A stretch of 46,193 bases of DNA from Bacteroidetes bacterium 4572_114 (GCA_002254335.1 NIVA01000001.1:1-46193), one strand, 5' to 3'; shown: positions 24,457 to 33,712, counted from the stretch's first letter. The notes: generated from the sequence alone by a model not told the origin. Made by a program: numbers and translations.

Positions 24457-24466
24457 TTCTCAACGA

Positions 24467-24892
24467 TTAATTTTCTTCAATGTAATCTCTTCTAACAATA
24501 AATTTGGTCTTAACCGGTAGTTTTTGGGCAGCAAGGCGCATTGCTTCTTTTGCAACTGCAAGGGGAACGCCATCGGCCTCAAAAATAATACGGCCGGGAC
24601 TGACCCTGGCAACAAATAATTCGGGGGCGCCTTTACCTTTTCCCATACGCACCTCAGCAGGTTTTTTGGTTACAGGTTTATCCGGGAATATCTTAATCCA
24701 AATCTGGCCTTCACGTTTCATATGACGTGTTACGGCCTGACGGGCAGCTTCTATCTGCCTACCGGTTAACCAGGCTGTTTCCAGGGTTTTAATACCAAAG
24801 GATCCAAATGCAAGCTGGTTTCCCCTTTGGGAATTGCCCTTCATTTTACCCTTCTGCATTTTTCTAAACTTTGTTTTCCTTGGCTGTAACAT
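24467..24892 (-). CDS. rplP: 50S ribosomal protein uL16
   Basis: 141 aa. MLQPRKTKFRKMQKGKMKGN and FGIKTLETAWLTGRQIEAAR open it. QIWIKIFPDKPVTKKPAEVR and MGKGKGAPELFVARVSPGRI carry the tRNA-contacting loop near the peptidyl transferase centre. It follows rpsC after 41 bp. Confidence 0.97.
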   Translation of the reverse strand: MLQPRKTKFRKMQKGKMKGNSQRGNQLAFGSFGIKTLETAWLTGRQIEAARQAVTRHMKREGQIWIKIFPDKPVTKKPAEVRMGKGKGAPELFVARVSPGRIIFEADGVPLAVAKEAMRLAAQKLPVKTKFIVRRDYIEEN

Positions 24893-24933
24893 TATGCTAA
24901 AGTTATTTTATTATTCAAATACAATTTCAAAAA

Positions 24934-25671
24934 TTATCTTCTTTGTTGACGTTGACGGGGCCGTGGCTTACGACCGCCGCCACCACCGGCACCCTGGCCG
25001 CCTTTTGGTCTCTTGTCACCCGAAAATGTTGGTACAAGTTCAGGTTTGCCAAAAATCTCACCTTTACAAATCCACACTTTTAAACCTATCCGGCCATATG
25101 TGGTATGTGCTTCAGTTTTGGCATAATCAATATCCGCCCTCAGGGTATGCAACGGTGTCCTACCCTCTTTATACATTTCATTCCTTGCCATTTCGGCTCC
25201 ACCCAAACGGCCTGAAATTAAAACTTTAATCCCCTCGGCACCAATTCTCATTGTTGAGGCTATTGTAGTTTTTATGGCCCTTCTGAATGATATCCTCCCT
25301 TCAATTTGGCGCGCTATGTTATTAGCAACCAAAACAGCATCAAGCTCAGGTCTTTTAATTTCAGAGATATTTATTTGTATCTCTTTGCCGGTAATTTTTT
25401 TAAGCTCTTCCTTAAGTTTGTCAACTTCTTGTCCGCCTTTTCCAATTATAATCCCGGGGCGTGCAGTTGTAATAGTTACGGTGACAAGTTTAAGTGTACG
25501 CTCAATAAATATTTTAGAAATCCCGGCTTTTGAGAGACGAGCATGAAGGTATTTCCTGATTTTATCGTCTTCGACAAGCTTATCTTTAAAATCATTTCCG
25601 CCATACCAGTTAGACTCCCATCCTTTGATGATTCCTAACCTAAGACCTATTGGATTTGTTTTCTGTCCCAT
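24934..25671 (-). CDS. rpsC: 30S ribosomal protein uS3
   Basis: 245 aa. GQKTNPIGLRLGIIKGWESN opens it. The KH domain is at VTITTARPGIIIGKGGQEVD, with the GKGG loop. The C-terminal domain has TLRADIDYAKTEAHTTYGRI. A glycine/arginine-rich tail (KGGQGAGGGGGRKPRPRQRQ) extends the C-terminus, as in several Bacteroidota. S3 forms part of the mRNA entry helicase site. Confidence 0.97.
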   Translation of the reverse strand: MGQKTNPIGLRLGIIKGWESNWYGGNDFKDKLVEDDKIRKYLHARLSKAGISKIFIERTLKLVTVTITTARPGIIIGKGGQEVDKLKEELKKITGKEIQINISEIKRPELDAVLVANNIARQIEGRISFRRAIKTTIASTMRIGAEGIKVLISGRLGGAEMARNEMYKEGRTPLHTLRADIDYAKTEAHTTYGRIGLKVWICKGEIFGKPELVPTFSGDKRPKGGQGAGGGGGRKPRPRQRQQRR

Positions 25672-25716
25672 TCGGTGTTGAAATATATGTGATTATTTAT
25701 TTCTTATTAATTTAAA

Positions 25717-26127
25717 CTATTCCGTAGCTTCAAGTTGCCTGCTGTCAAGAACTACGGTAACATGATTTGAACGTTTCCTTATCCTGTGGGCACGGCCCTG
25801 GGGGGCAGGGCGGATCCGTTTCAACTGTCGTGCGCTGTCAACCATAACTGATTTAACAAAAAGGTTGCTCTCTTCCATCCTTACGCCTTCGTTCTTTTCC
25901 TGCCAGTTTGCAATGGCAGAGAGGACCAATTTATACATTCTTCCGGCAGCTTCCTTTGAGGTATGTTTCAAAATGTTCAATGCCATTTCAACATCTTTGC
26001 CCCTGATTAAACCGGCTACCAGCCGCATCTTTCTTGGTGAGGTCGGACAATTATTTAATTTGGCAAAGTACAACGACTTTTTCGCCTCTTTAATTTTTTC
26101 CGCTCTTATATGTTTACGTACTCCCAT
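25717..26127 (-). CDS. rplV: 50S ribosomal protein uL22
   Basis: 136 aa. NNCPTSPRKMRLVAGLIRGK identifies the N-terminal domain. RIRPAPQGRAHRIRKRSNHV is the long beta-hairpin that lines the nascent-chain tunnel. Substitutions or insertions in this loop give macrolide resistance in other bacteria. The sequence here looks unremarkable. Confidence 0.96.
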   Translation of the reverse strand: MGVRKHIRAEKIKEAKKSLYFAKLNNCPTSPRKMRLVAGLIRGKDVEMALNILKHTSKEAAGRMYKLVLSAIANWQEKNEGVRMEESNLFVKSVMVDSARQLKRIRPAPQGRAHRIRKRSNHVTVVLDSRQLEATE

Positions 26128-26145
26128 TTTACTTCCCTTTATTTT

Positions 26146-26412
26146 TTATTTCCTATTACCAGCATGACCTCTAAACTGTCGTGTTGGTGCAAATTCACCA
26201 AGTTTATGACCGACCATGTTCTCAGTAACATAAACAGGTATAAATTTATTCCCGTTGTGGACTGCAATGGTCAATCCAACAAAATCAGGCGAGATAACTG
26301 AAGCTCTTGACCAAGTTCTAATAACGGTCTTTTTGCTGGCAGCTTGGTTTTCGAGAACTCTCTTTTCAAGCTTATAATGAATAAATGGACCTTTTTTAAG
26401 CGAACGACTCAT
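26146..26412 (-). CDS. rpsS: 30S ribosomal protein uS19
   Basis: 88 aa. MSRSLKKGPFIHYKLEKRVL, then TWSRASVISPDFVGLTIAVH and NGNKFIPVYVTENMVGHKLG, FAPTRQFRGHAG. It lies in the 30S head and bridges to L5. It is 20 bp after rplB. Confidence 0.97.
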   Translation of the reverse strand: MSRSLKKGPFIHYKLEKRVLENQAASKKTVIRTWSRASVISPDFVGLTIAVHNGNKFIPVYVTENMVGHKLGEFAPTRQFRGHAGNRK

Positions 26413-26432
26413 CTTGAATTATGATTTTCTAA

Positions 26433-27260
26433 TTATTTTTTTCTTCTTTCGATAATGTACTTGCTTGTAGCTTTTTTCTTAGATCTGGTTTTATAACCTT
26501 TGGCAGGCAAACCTTTTCTTGATCTTGGCAAGCCTCCCGAAGCCCTACCTTCGCCACCACCCATTGGGTGATCTACCGGGTTCATTACCACGCCCCTTAC
26601 CCTGGGCCTTCTTCCAAGCCACCTCGTACGGCCGGCTTTTCCTGAAACTTCAAGGCTATGGTCCATATTGGAAACGATGCCGATGGTTGCCTTACACGTT
26701 TGGAGGATCATCCTGGTTTCACCTGATGGAAGTTTGAGAATTGCAAATTTCCCTTCTCTTGTCATTAACTGTGCATACGACCCTGCACTTCTTGCCATTT
26801 TACCACCCTGGCCCGGACGAAGCTCGATATTATGTATCACCGTACCAAAAGGGATTTCACTCAGATAAAGCGTGTTGCCCACATCAGGCGATACGCCCTT
26901 ACCGGAAAGTATTGTCTGTCCAACCTTAATTCCTTTAGGGGCAATAATATACCTCTTTTCGCCATCGGCATAAAACACCAGTGCTATACGTGCACTTCGG
27001 TTAGGGTCGTATTCTACGGTCTTTACAGTTGCCGGAATACCATCCTTATCGCGCCTAAAGTCGATGATCCTATATTTTTGCTTATGGCCACCACCTAAAT
27101 ATCGCATGGTCATTTTGCCCTCGTTATTCCTACCACCACTCTTCTTTTGCGGTTCCAGCAAACTCTTTTCCGGTTTGTTGGTGGTGGTTATCTCATCAAA
27201 CGCACTAATTACTTTGAAGCGCTGACTCGAAGTTGTCGGTTTGAATTTTTTTAAAGCCAT
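26433..27260 (-). CDS. rplB: 50S ribosomal protein uL2
   Basis: 275 aa. It has an OB-fold and an SH3-like domain. KMTMRYLGGGHKQKYRIIDF and ELRPGQGGKMARSAGSYAQL are early landmarks. GVVMNPVDHPMGGGEGRASG carries the conserved histidine near the peptidyl transferase centre. It is required for subunit joining. It is 5 bp after rplW. Confidence 0.97.
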   Translation of the reverse strand: MALKKFKPTTSSQRFKVISAFDEITTTNKPEKSLLEPQKKSGGRNNEGKMTMRYLGGGHKQKYRIIDFRRDKDGIPATVKTVEYDPNRSARIALVFYADGEKRYIIAPKGIKVGQTILSGKGVSPDVGNTLYLSEIPFGTVIHNIELRPGQGGKMARSAGSYAQLMTREGKFAILKLPSGETRMILQTCKATIGIVSNMDHSLEVSGKAGRTRWLGRRPRVRGVVMNPVDHPMGGGEGRASGGLPRSRKGLPAKGYKTRSKKKATSKYIIERRKK

Positions 27261-27265
27261 TTATC

Positions 27266-27556
27266 TTAAATATTGCTGTAAAAATCAATTGTTTCACCTT
27301 CGGCCAATGTTATAATGGCCTTTTTAAATGATTTTGTCCTTCCGCCGATAAGACCTGTTTTGGTATTCCTGGATTTGTTCTTACCTGAATACCTCATAGT
27401 ATTTACACTCAGGACATCAACTCCGTACAATTCTTCAATAGCACCTTTAATCTGAAGTTTGTTGGCTTCATTGTGCACGACAAAACCATACCTGTTGAGC
27501 TTCTCCCCGAGGTCAGTCATTTTTTCGCTAATGATCGGCTTAATCAAAATATTCAT
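27266..27556 (-). CDS. rplW: 50S ribosomal protein uL23
   Basis: 96 aa. IIKPIISEKMTD-type opening (ILIKPIISEKMTDLGEKLNR), FVVHNEANKLQIKGAIEELY, then VNTMRYSGKNKSRNTKTGLI. It is a tunnel-exit protein and docking site for trigger factor and SRP. It is 6 bp after rplD. Confidence 0.96.
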   Translation of the reverse strand: MNILIKPIISEKMTDLGEKLNRYGFVVHNEANKLQIKGAIEELYGVDVLSVNTMRYSGKNKSRNTKTGLIGGRTKSFKKAIITLAEGETIDFYSNI

Positions 27557-27562
27557 GATACC

Positions 27563-28219
27563 TTACGTATTTTGGTTATTTACTGCCTGTTGATTTTCGA
27601 ACATTTCACTAATATCATTTAAAGAAGTCTCAACGATTAGTATCCGTTGTGCTTTCATGATATCGAATGTATTTATGCTCTTCGAATTCAAGTATAAAAC
27701 TTCAGGGATGTTCCTTGCCGACAAGTAAATATTTGTGTCGGTGGAAGGTAACAATAACATTGTTTTTATACCTTCAAGATTAAAACTTTTCAAGATCCCT
27801 AAAAAGTTTTTAGTCTTAGGCGAATCGAAAGTAAAATCTTCGAGGACAGTGATTTTATTTTCTGCTGCTTTGTAGGACAGTGCAGATTTTCGTGCCAAGC
27901 GCTTGACCTTCTTGTTCAGTTTAAAACTGTAGTCGCGTGGTTTGGGGCCAAAAACACGGCCACCACCCCTGAAAATGGGGTTCTTGATATCTCCAACACG
28001 AGCAGTACCAGTTCCTTTTTGACGCTTCAATTTTCTCCTGCTACCGGTAATTTCACCACGTTCTTTGCTTTTATGCGTCCCCTGACGGTTGTTGGCCAAA
28101 ATCTGCTTCACATCAAGGTAAATTGCATGATCGTTGGGCTCGATACCAAAAATAGCATCGTCTAACGAAACAGTGCGCCCTGTCTCTTCCCCGCTAATAT
28201 TATATACTGTTAACTCCAT
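27563..28219 (-). CDS. rplD: 50S ribosomal protein uL4
   Basis: 218 aa. The globular domain has ELTVYNISGEETGRTVSLDD and IEGIKTMLLLPS-like strands. The extended loop KRQKGTGTARVGDIKNPIFR with GGGRVFGPKPRDYS reaches the tunnel constriction. The C-terminus ends in an Asn/Gln-rich MFENQQAVNNQNT. Its start overlaps the rplC stop by 10 bp. In E. coli L4 controls the S10 operon. Confidence 0.97.
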   Translation of the reverse strand: MELTVYNISGEETGRTVSLDDAIFGIEPNDHAIYLDVKQILANNRQGTHKSKERGEITGSRRKLKRQKGTGTARVGDIKNPIFRGGGRVFGPKPRDYSFKLNKKVKRLARKSALSYKAAENKITVLEDFTFDSPKTKNFLGILKSFNLEGIKTMLLLPSTDTNIYLSARNIPEVLYLNSKSINTFDIMKAQRILIVETSLNDISEMFENQQAVNNQNT

Positions 28220-28839
28220 CTTTCAACTATTACATATGATCCATTAGGCCCTGGAATGGAACCTTTAACAACAATTAAATTCTTTTCGGGAACAATTTTC
28301 ACTACCTGAAGATTGATCATCTTAACGCGTGTGTTTCCCATTTGGCCAGCCATACGCATTCCTTTGAAAACCCTCGAAGGCCATGAGGATGCACCGATTG
28401 AACCGGGGGCCCTTAGCCTGTTGTGCTGACCGTGGGTCGCATCATTTACACCTTTAAACCCATGACGCTTGACCACTCCCTGAAACCCTTTACCTTTACT
28501 GGTGCCAACAACATCAATAAATTCACCCTCTTCAAAGATCGATACATCAACTATATCACCAAATTTCTTTTGATGCCCGGCCTCAAACCTTGTAAACTCC
28601 CTAATGATTTTTTTTGGGCTTACACCGGCCTTTGAAAAGTGGCCCTTCATAGCATTAGTGGTATGCTTTTCTTTCTGTTCACCATAAGCCAACTGGATAC
28701 CTTCGTAGCCATCGGTCTCCTTGGTTTTTACCTGGGTAACTACGCATGGTCCAGCCTCTATAACAGTACAAGGGACATTCTTTCCCTCTTTGTTATAAAC
28801 ACTGGTCATCCCGATTTTTTTACCTATAATTCCAGACAT
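28210..28839 (-). CDS. rplC: 50S ribosomal protein uL3
   Basis: 209 aa. MSGIIGKKIGMTSVYNKEGK, then VDVVGTSKGKGFQGVVKRHG-type core (IDVVGTSKGKGFQGV) and SRVFKGMRMAGQMGNTRVK. The central loop with the methylated glutamine of other species reaches the peptidyl transferase centre. It is separated from rpsJ by 95 bp, one of the wider gaps inside the cluster, with no clear promoter or terminator. Confidence 0.97.
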   Translation of the reverse strand: MSGIIGKKIGMTSVYNKEGKNVPCTVIEAGPCVVTQVKTKETDGYEGIQLAYGEQKEKHTTNAMKGHFSKAGVSPKKIIREFTRFEAGHQKKFGDIVDVSIFEEGEFIDVVGTSKGKGFQGVVKRHGFKGVNDATHGQHNRLRAPGSIGASSWPSRVFKGMRMAGQMGNTRVKMINLQVVKIVPEKNLIVVKGSIPGPNGSYVIVERWS

Positions 28840-28934
28840 TATTAATAATGTTTAATTTTTTTTTTACCTATTACCAATCCCTGCCCCGAACCCCGAAAAC
28901 TTTCAGGCCTATCAGGGCTTCACAACAAAAACAA

Positions 28935-29240
28935 TTACACTTTTATCTCAACTTCAACACCACTGGGCAGTTCAAGTTTCATAAGTGCATCAATGGTTTT
29001 TGTTGTAGAACTGTAAATATCGAGAAGCCTTTTGTAAGAAGATAACTCAAACTGCTCCCTCGCCTTTTTATTTACAAAGGTTGCCTTGTTCACAGTAAAT
29101 ATCTTCTTGTTTGTTGGTAGTGGTATCGGGCCACTTACAACTGCACCTGTACTCTTTACAGTTTTAACGATCTTTTCGGCCGATTTATCAACCAGGTTAT
29201 GATCGTACGATTTCAGTTTTATTCTAATCCTCTGACTCAC
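28935..29240 (-). CDS. rpsJ: 30S ribosomal protein uS10
   Basis: 101 aa. RIRIKLKSYDHNLVDKSAEK, GAVVSGPIPLPTNKKIFTVN and REQFELSSYKRLLDIYSST are diagnostic. It sits in the 30S head and is also the NusE component of antitermination complexes. It lies 36 bp after fusA with no tuf between, which merges the str and S10 sections into one apparent unit. Confidence 0.97.
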   Translation of the reverse strand: MSQRIRIKLKSYDHNLVDKSAEKIVKTVKSTGAVVSGPIPLPTNKKIFTVNKATFVNKKAREQFELSSYKRLLDIYSSTTKTIDALMKLELPSGVEVEIKV

Positions 29241-29276
29241 CTTATAAATATTTATTTATTCTTAACAATTCAGTAT

Positions 29277-31382
29277 CTAAACTTTAACTACGTACCCTTT
29301 TATCTTGTACAAAACTTTTTCAAGCAAATCCTGGGGCAGTTCAGCGAAATGCGAAAATTCAAGGCTGTATGTTGCACGGCCCGAAGTGAAGGACCTAAGT
29401 GCAGTAACATAGCCGAACATTTCGGCCAGCGGAGCCTTGGCCCTGAGTACCTGGGCCCCAAATTTTGACGATACATCCTCAAGATGTCCACGTCTCTTGT
29501 TCAAATCGCTGCTAACATCACCAATGTATTCATCGGGTGTTGATACCTCAAGTTTCATGATAGGCTCAAGCAAAGTAAGTTTTGCCAGCTTGCATGCGTT
29601 TCTGAAACCTAATTTGGCAGCAATTTCAAAGGCCATTTGATCGGAATCTACCGGATGAAAAGATCCATCCTTCAAAACAACTTTCAGGCTATTTAAAGCA
29701 AATCCTGCAAGGGCACCATTCATCATAGCCATTTCAAAGCCTTTGCGCACAGAATTAATATATTCTTTTGGCAGGTCACCGCCTTTTATTTCATCAATGA
29801 ACTGAAGTCCTGATTCGCCATTATCTGACGGTCCAATCTCAAATTTAATATCTGCAAACCTGCCCCTGCCACCAGTTTGTTTTTTATACAACTCACGGTA
29901 TTCAACAGTAGAAACAACAGCCTCTTTATATGCAACCTGTGGTTTTCCCTGGTTACATTCGATGTTAAATTCGCGTTTGAGCCTGTCAACCAGTATTTCA
30001 AGGTGAAGCTCGCCCATACCACTAATTATGGTTTGTCCGGTTTCGGGGTCAACCTTAACTTTAAAAGTTGGATCTTCTTCGGCGAGTTTATTAAGTGTCT
30101 CCCCCAGTTTATCAAAATCATCCTGTGTTTTGGGTTCGATGGCCAAATTAATTACAGGGTCGGGGAACGTTATAGTTTCGAGTATGATAGGATGGTCGAT
30201 GGCACAAAGTGTATCGCCGGTCCTTATTTCTTTAAATCCCACAATAGCACCAATATCACCTGCCCCAATTTCTTCAAGGGGAATTTGCTTATTTGCATGC
30301 ATCTGCATTATCCTGGCAATACGCTCACGTTTACCAGTGTTGGCATTCAACACATATGAGCCGGCTTTTAAAGTACCGGAATAAACCCTGAAGAAGGCAA
30401 TTTTGCCAACATAAGGGTCGGTGGAAATTTTAAATGCAAGTGATGAAAAATATTCTTCGGGGGAGGGCTTACGTGATTCGGGTTTTTCGGTTTTGGGGTT
30501 GATACCGTCGATGGCTTCAACTTCGATGGGTGAGGGCAGATAGGCTGATATAGCATCGAGTAGTAGTTGAACACCTTTATTCTTAAATGCCGATCCACAT
30601 AAAACCGGTGTAATCCGCATTTCCAAAGTGGCCTTTCTAACGGCAGCAATAATTTCACTTTCGGAAATTGATTGGGGATCATTCATGAATTTCTCAAGCA
30701 ATTCATCACTCTCCTCAGCAACCCCCTCAATCAAACTTGTTCTGTATTGGGCTACAGTATCCTTTATATTTTCCGGGATTTCTACCTCTTCAAATTTCTC
30801 TCCAAGTGAGGAATCATCCCATTTGTAAGCTTTATTTGTAACCAGGCACACTACTCCGCTAAATTCGTCTTCATCTCCTATTGGGACTTGAAGGGGAATT
30901 GGGTTTGCGCCAAGTTTATCTTTAATTTGGTTGACCACCTTTAAATAATCGGCGCCCGACCTGTCCATTTTATTTACAAAACTGATACGGGGGACATTAT
31001 ATTTATCGGCCTGGCGCCAAACAGTTTCCGATTGTGGTTCAACACCGCCAACTGCACAGAAAATGGCAATGGCACCATCCAATACCCTTAACGATCGTTC
31101 CACTTCAACTGTGAAATCCACATGGCCGGGGGTATCGAGGATGTTGATCTTATAATTTACGTTTTTAAAATCCCAAAAAACAGTTGTTGCAGCCGAAGTA
31201 ATTGTAATGCCACGCTCCTGCTCCTGAACCATGTAGTCCATAGTGGCAGCACCATCGTGCACTTCCCCAATCTTGTAATTGATGCCTGTATAATATAAGA
31301 TGCGCTCAGTCGTCGTGGTCTTGCCCGCGTCGATGTGCGCCATTATACCAATGTTTCTTATATTTTTTAATTCCTGAGACAT
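29277..31382 (-). CDS. fusA: Elongation factor G
   Basis: 701 aa, full length. The GTPase has AHIDAGKTTTTERILYYTG (P-loop), DTPGHVDFTVEVERSLR and NKMDRSGADYLKVV. Domains II-V follow, including GMGELHLEILVDRLKREF and the C-terminal domain ending LEKVLYKIKGYVVKV. It catalyses translocation after peptide-bond formation. Position after rpsG in the str section marks it as the housekeeping copy. Many Bacteroidota carry further EF-G paralogs elsewhere. Confidence 0.97.
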   Translation of the reverse strand: MSQELKNIRNIGIMAHIDAGKTTTTERILYYTGINYKIGEVHDGAATMDYMVQEQERGITITSAATTVFWDFKNVNYKINILDTPGHVDFTVEVERSLRVLDGAIAIFCAVGGVEPQSETVWRQADKYNVPRISFVNKMDRSGADYLKVVNQIKDKLGANPIPLQVPIGDEDEFSGVVCLVTNKAYKWDDSSLGEKFEEVEIPENIKDTVAQYRTSLIEGVAEESDELLEKFMNDPQSISESEIIAAVRKATLEMRITPVLCGSAFKNKGVQLLLDAISAYLPSPIEVEAIDGINPKTEKPESRKPSPEEYFSSLAFKISTDPYVGKIAFFRVYSGTLKAGSYVLNANTGKRERIARIMQMHANKQIPLEEIGAGDIGAIVGFKEIRTGDTLCAIDHPIILETITFPDPVINLAIEPKTQDDFDKLGETLNKLAEEDPTFKVKVDPETGQTIISGMGELHLEILVDRLKREFNIECNQGKPQVAYKEAVVSTVEYRELYKKQTGGRGRFADIKFEIGPSDNGESGLQFIDEIKGGDLPKEYINSVRKGFEMAMMNGALAGFALNSLKVVLKDGSFHPVDSDQMAFEIAAKLGFRNACKLAKLTLLEPIMKLEVSTPDEYIGDVSSDLNKRRGHLEDVSSKFGAQVLRAKAPLAEMFGYVTALRSFTSGRATYSLEFSHFAELPQDLLEKVLYKIKGYVVKV

Positions 31383-31415
31383 CTTGTTAAACTATCCTGC
31401 TTTCTGTGTTTATAT

Positions 31416-31883
31416 TTAGAACCTGAAATGCGAGAATGCTTTATTTGCATCTGCCATTCTGTGGGTATCTTCTTTCTTTTTAAAAGCCCCACCTTCTTCT
31501 TTGAACCCGGCTACTATTTCTGATGCAAGTTTTCTGCCCATCGACTTTTCGTTGCGCTTACGGGCAAAAAGTATCATATTTTTCATTCCAATGGACTGTT
31601 TCCTTTGTTGTGGGATTTCAGTAGGTATCTGGAATGTGGCGCCACCAATCCTGCGGCTCCTTACCTCAACGGCAGGTGTAACATTAACGAGTGCTTTTTT
31701 CCAAACTTCCAGGCCATCCTCTTTGGTCCTTTCAGAAACCACGTCGATAGCCTCGTAGAAAATCTTGAAGGAAAGGTTTTTCTTGCCACGGAGCATCAGG
31801 TTATTAACAAATTTGGTGACCATAGTGTCGTTGAACCGTGGATCCGGGAGAATAATTCTTTTTTTAGGTTTTGATTTCCTCAT
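31416..31883 (-). CDS. rpsG: 30S ribosomal protein uS7
   Basis: 155 aa. KRIILPDPRFNDTMVTKFVN, then NVTPAVEVRSRRIGGATFQI and KRNEKSMGRKLASEIVAGFK. It initiates assembly of the 16S 3' domain and lies near the E site. It is flanked by rpsL and fusA, the normal str order. Confidence 0.97.
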   Translation of the reverse strand: MRKSKPKKRIILPDPRFNDTMVTKFVNNLMLRGKKNLSFKIFYEAIDVVSERTKEDGLEVWKKALVNVTPAVEVRSRRIGGATFQIPTEIPQQRKQSIGMKNMILFARKRNEKSMGRKLASEIVAGFKEEGGAFKKKEDTHRMADANKAFSHFRF

Positions 31884-31916
31884 TTTCTATATTGAATTAT
31901 GCTGATTGTCGATAAT

Positions 31917-32294
31917 TTATTTCTGCTTCGGACGCTTGGTCCCGTATTTTGAACGGCGCTGTGTACGGCCTTCAACACCTGAAGTGTCAAGTGCGCCACG
32001 GATAATGTGATATCTTACGCCCGGAAGGTCTTTGACACGCCCGCCACGGATCATCACTATGGAGTGCTCCTGGAGGTTGTGGCCTTCGCCCGGTATGTAT
32101 GCGTTAACTTCCTTTTGGTTGGTAAGCCTTACCCTGGCAACTTTACGCATTGCTGAATTTGGCTTCTTTGGTGTGGTGGTGTAAACACGCACACATACCC
32201 CCCGGCGTTGCGGACAACTGTCCAATGCAGGAGATTTACTCTTGTCGGTTAACGTCTTGCGTCCTTTGCGTACTAACTGTTGAATCGTCGGCAT
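31917..32294 (-). CDS. rpsL: 30S ribosomal protein uS12
   Basis: 125 aa from the ATG at 32292-32294 (MPTIQQLVRKGRKTL). A longer in-frame start is possible but has no homology and lies upstream of the family's conserved N-terminus. TTPKKPNSAMRKVARVRLTN and GRVKDLPGVRYHIIRG contain the two lysines where streptomycin-resistance mutations occur. Both are wild type. It is the first gene of the whole cluster, with promoter P1 51 bp upstream. Confidence 0.97.
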   Translation of the reverse strand: MPTIQQLVRKGRKTLTDKSKSPALDSCPQRRGVCVRVYTTTPKKPNSAMRKVARVRLTNQKEVNAYIPGEGHNLQEHSIVMIRGGRVKDLPGVRYHIIRGALDTSGVEGRTQRRSKYGTKRPKQK

Positions 32295-32661
32295 ATTAAG
32301 ACTTTTGTTTAATTTTCTGTTACAATCCCCTCGATTTTGGGGGTGCAAAAGTACATATTATTTCAATAAAACAATGGTTGGTTAAAAATAAATTTCAACA
32401 TAACCACAACACCGCAACCAATACTACTGGTTTCGACTGATTTAATTAATTATTAAAAAAAATAAAAAAGGGAAATTAAAAGGAAGGCTTTTGCTCGTGC
32501 AGAGGTTAAATGACAATTTTTTCTCTTTTGACCCAAAAATTTCGCTTGTCATTAAGAAACCTATGTTTACCTCAGTTTTTCAGGTTTCCTTAAAATTTCT
32601 CTTAAAATATGTTGCAAATTCACACTCAAATAATTACATTGGAATATCGAATTTTGCGGGC
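32295..32661 (-). other. Long untranslated leader or small-RNA region upstream of rpsL
   Basis: No ORF of interest. A transcript from P2 would carry about 370 nt before rpsL, or a separate RNA. An imperfect hairpin lies at 32554-32591 (AAGAAACCT with AGGTTTCCTT). The stretch 32455-32475 is A/T-rich. P1 lies inside this region. Confidence 0.4.
32345..32374 (-). promoter_or_regulatory. Promoter P1 of the str operon
   Basis: The minus-strand -7 element TACTTTTGC (32353-32345) is preceded by TTG (32374-32372) with an 18-bp spacer. This fits the Bacteroidota consensus. The expected transcript would start about 40 nt before rpsL. Confidence 0.7.
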
Positions 32662-32693
32662 GCAAAGATACAACTGTTTTTTACAATACCAAA
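32662..32693 (-). promoter_or_regulatory. Promoter-like site P2, consensus match
   Basis: On the minus strand TTTG (32693-32690), a 19-bp spacer, then TATCTTTGC (32670-32662). It is a better match to the Bacteroidota TTTG-N19-TAnnTTTG pattern than P1. It points towards rpsL, 368 bp away. The radical SAM gene ends 74 bp before it, so it is not that gene's promoter. Confidence 0.65.
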
Positions 32694-32766
32694 TTTGGAT
32701 GAAAGTATTTTTTTTGTTTGGGGAGGGGTGGGTGGAAAAATTGACAAAGGAATGAAGTGTCCTGTC

Positions 32767-33657
32767 CTACAACCCCCTCTGCCATTCCTGCCTCAGGTTG
32801 GCCATTTCAGGGGCATCAATAGCTGATTGAAGTTTATCAAGGAGCAACTGCTTGTCCCTGTTCAAAATCCCCTTCAAAACTAAATAATTTGAGGCATGGT
32901 CGCTGCGGAAAATTGTACTTTCCAGTTCGAGGTTTGAAATAAAGGAGTGTTGTTCATGAAGGAGCCCCAAAAGATTTAGTTCTTCAAAATCGCCGGCAAA
33001 CCGCTGTTGGAAATGCCCCACACCATATGGAAAACTTAAAACCAGTGTTGATAGATATTCGGGCTGGATGGCATTGATAACCTTTGCTGAATTTTCGGCA
33101 TGTTGGGGTGAATACCGCCTCCCTCCCAGCCCGTTGATGATCATCACAGAACTTTTTATCCCTGCTTCCTTTGCTTTTTGCATGGAGGCTATCATACTTT
33201 TGGCTGTTTCGCCCTTATCAATCATCTCTAACAAACCATCATCACCCGTTTCTAAGCCAACATATATCAACTTTAAACCAGCTTTTTGTAATGACCTTAG
33301 CTCTTCAACTGATTTGTCCTTCATGTCTTTTGGAATGGCATAGGCCGATATCCGGGACAGCCTTTTCATTTTTCCGTTCAAATAATTTATTATGCGCATC
33401 AGCTTTTCATGGCCGAGCACCATTGCATTGCCATCCCCTAAAAATATTTTTCTTGTATCAGGTAAATAACTTGCGGCATCATCAATATCCAAAAAGATAT
33501 CTTTCTCACTTTTTACGCGGAATTTTTTTGAGGCGTACATTTCGCAGAAGGCACATCTATTCCATGAGCAACCTATTGTTGGTTGCAGGATGAGTGAGTA
33601 GGCCTCGCTGGGGGGCCTGAAAACGGGTTCGTCGTATTTTATTGGGTTGGAAAACAT
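32767..33657 (-). CDS. Radical SAM protein with CX4CX2C cluster motif
   Basis: 296 aa. The iron-sulfur/SAM motif is C30-SWNR-C35-AF-C38, spaced CX4CX2C instead of the usual CX3CX2C. That spacing is known for a branch of Elp3/HemN-like radical SAM proteins. Later landmarks are KIFLGDGNAMVLGHEKLMRI, LIYVGLETGDDGLLEMIDKG and SSVMIINGLGG, consistent with a full TIM barrel. The C-terminal ~100 residues carry no domain that I can name. The substrate is unknown. It is probably monocistronic, since repeat DNA lies upstream. Confidence 0.85.
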   Translation of the reverse strand: MFSNPIKYDEPVFRPPSEAYSLILQPTIGCSWNRCAFCEMYASKKFRVKSEKDIFLDIDDAASYLPDTRKIFLGDGNAMVLGHEKLMRIINYLNGKMKRLSRISAYAIPKDMKDKSVEELRSLQKAGLKLIYVGLETGDDGLLEMIDKGETAKSMIASMQKAKEAGIKSSVMIINGLGGRRYSPQHAENSAKVINAIQPEYLSTLVLSFPYGVGHFQQRFAGDFEELNLLGLLHEQHSFISNLELESTIFRSDHASNYLVLKGILNRDKQLLLDKLQSAIDAPEMANLRQEWQRGL

Positions 33658-33712
33658 TGTATTCGTTTCTGGTTTTTATTCTGGTACTTTTAACGGAAAC
33701 CTCCGGGGGATT

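Noticed and set aside
14040..32294. A novel gene or rearrangement inside the ribosomal cluster
   Set aside because: Gene order is standard. Small genes rpmJ and rpmD, which are easily missed, are present in their usual places. All frames are intact.
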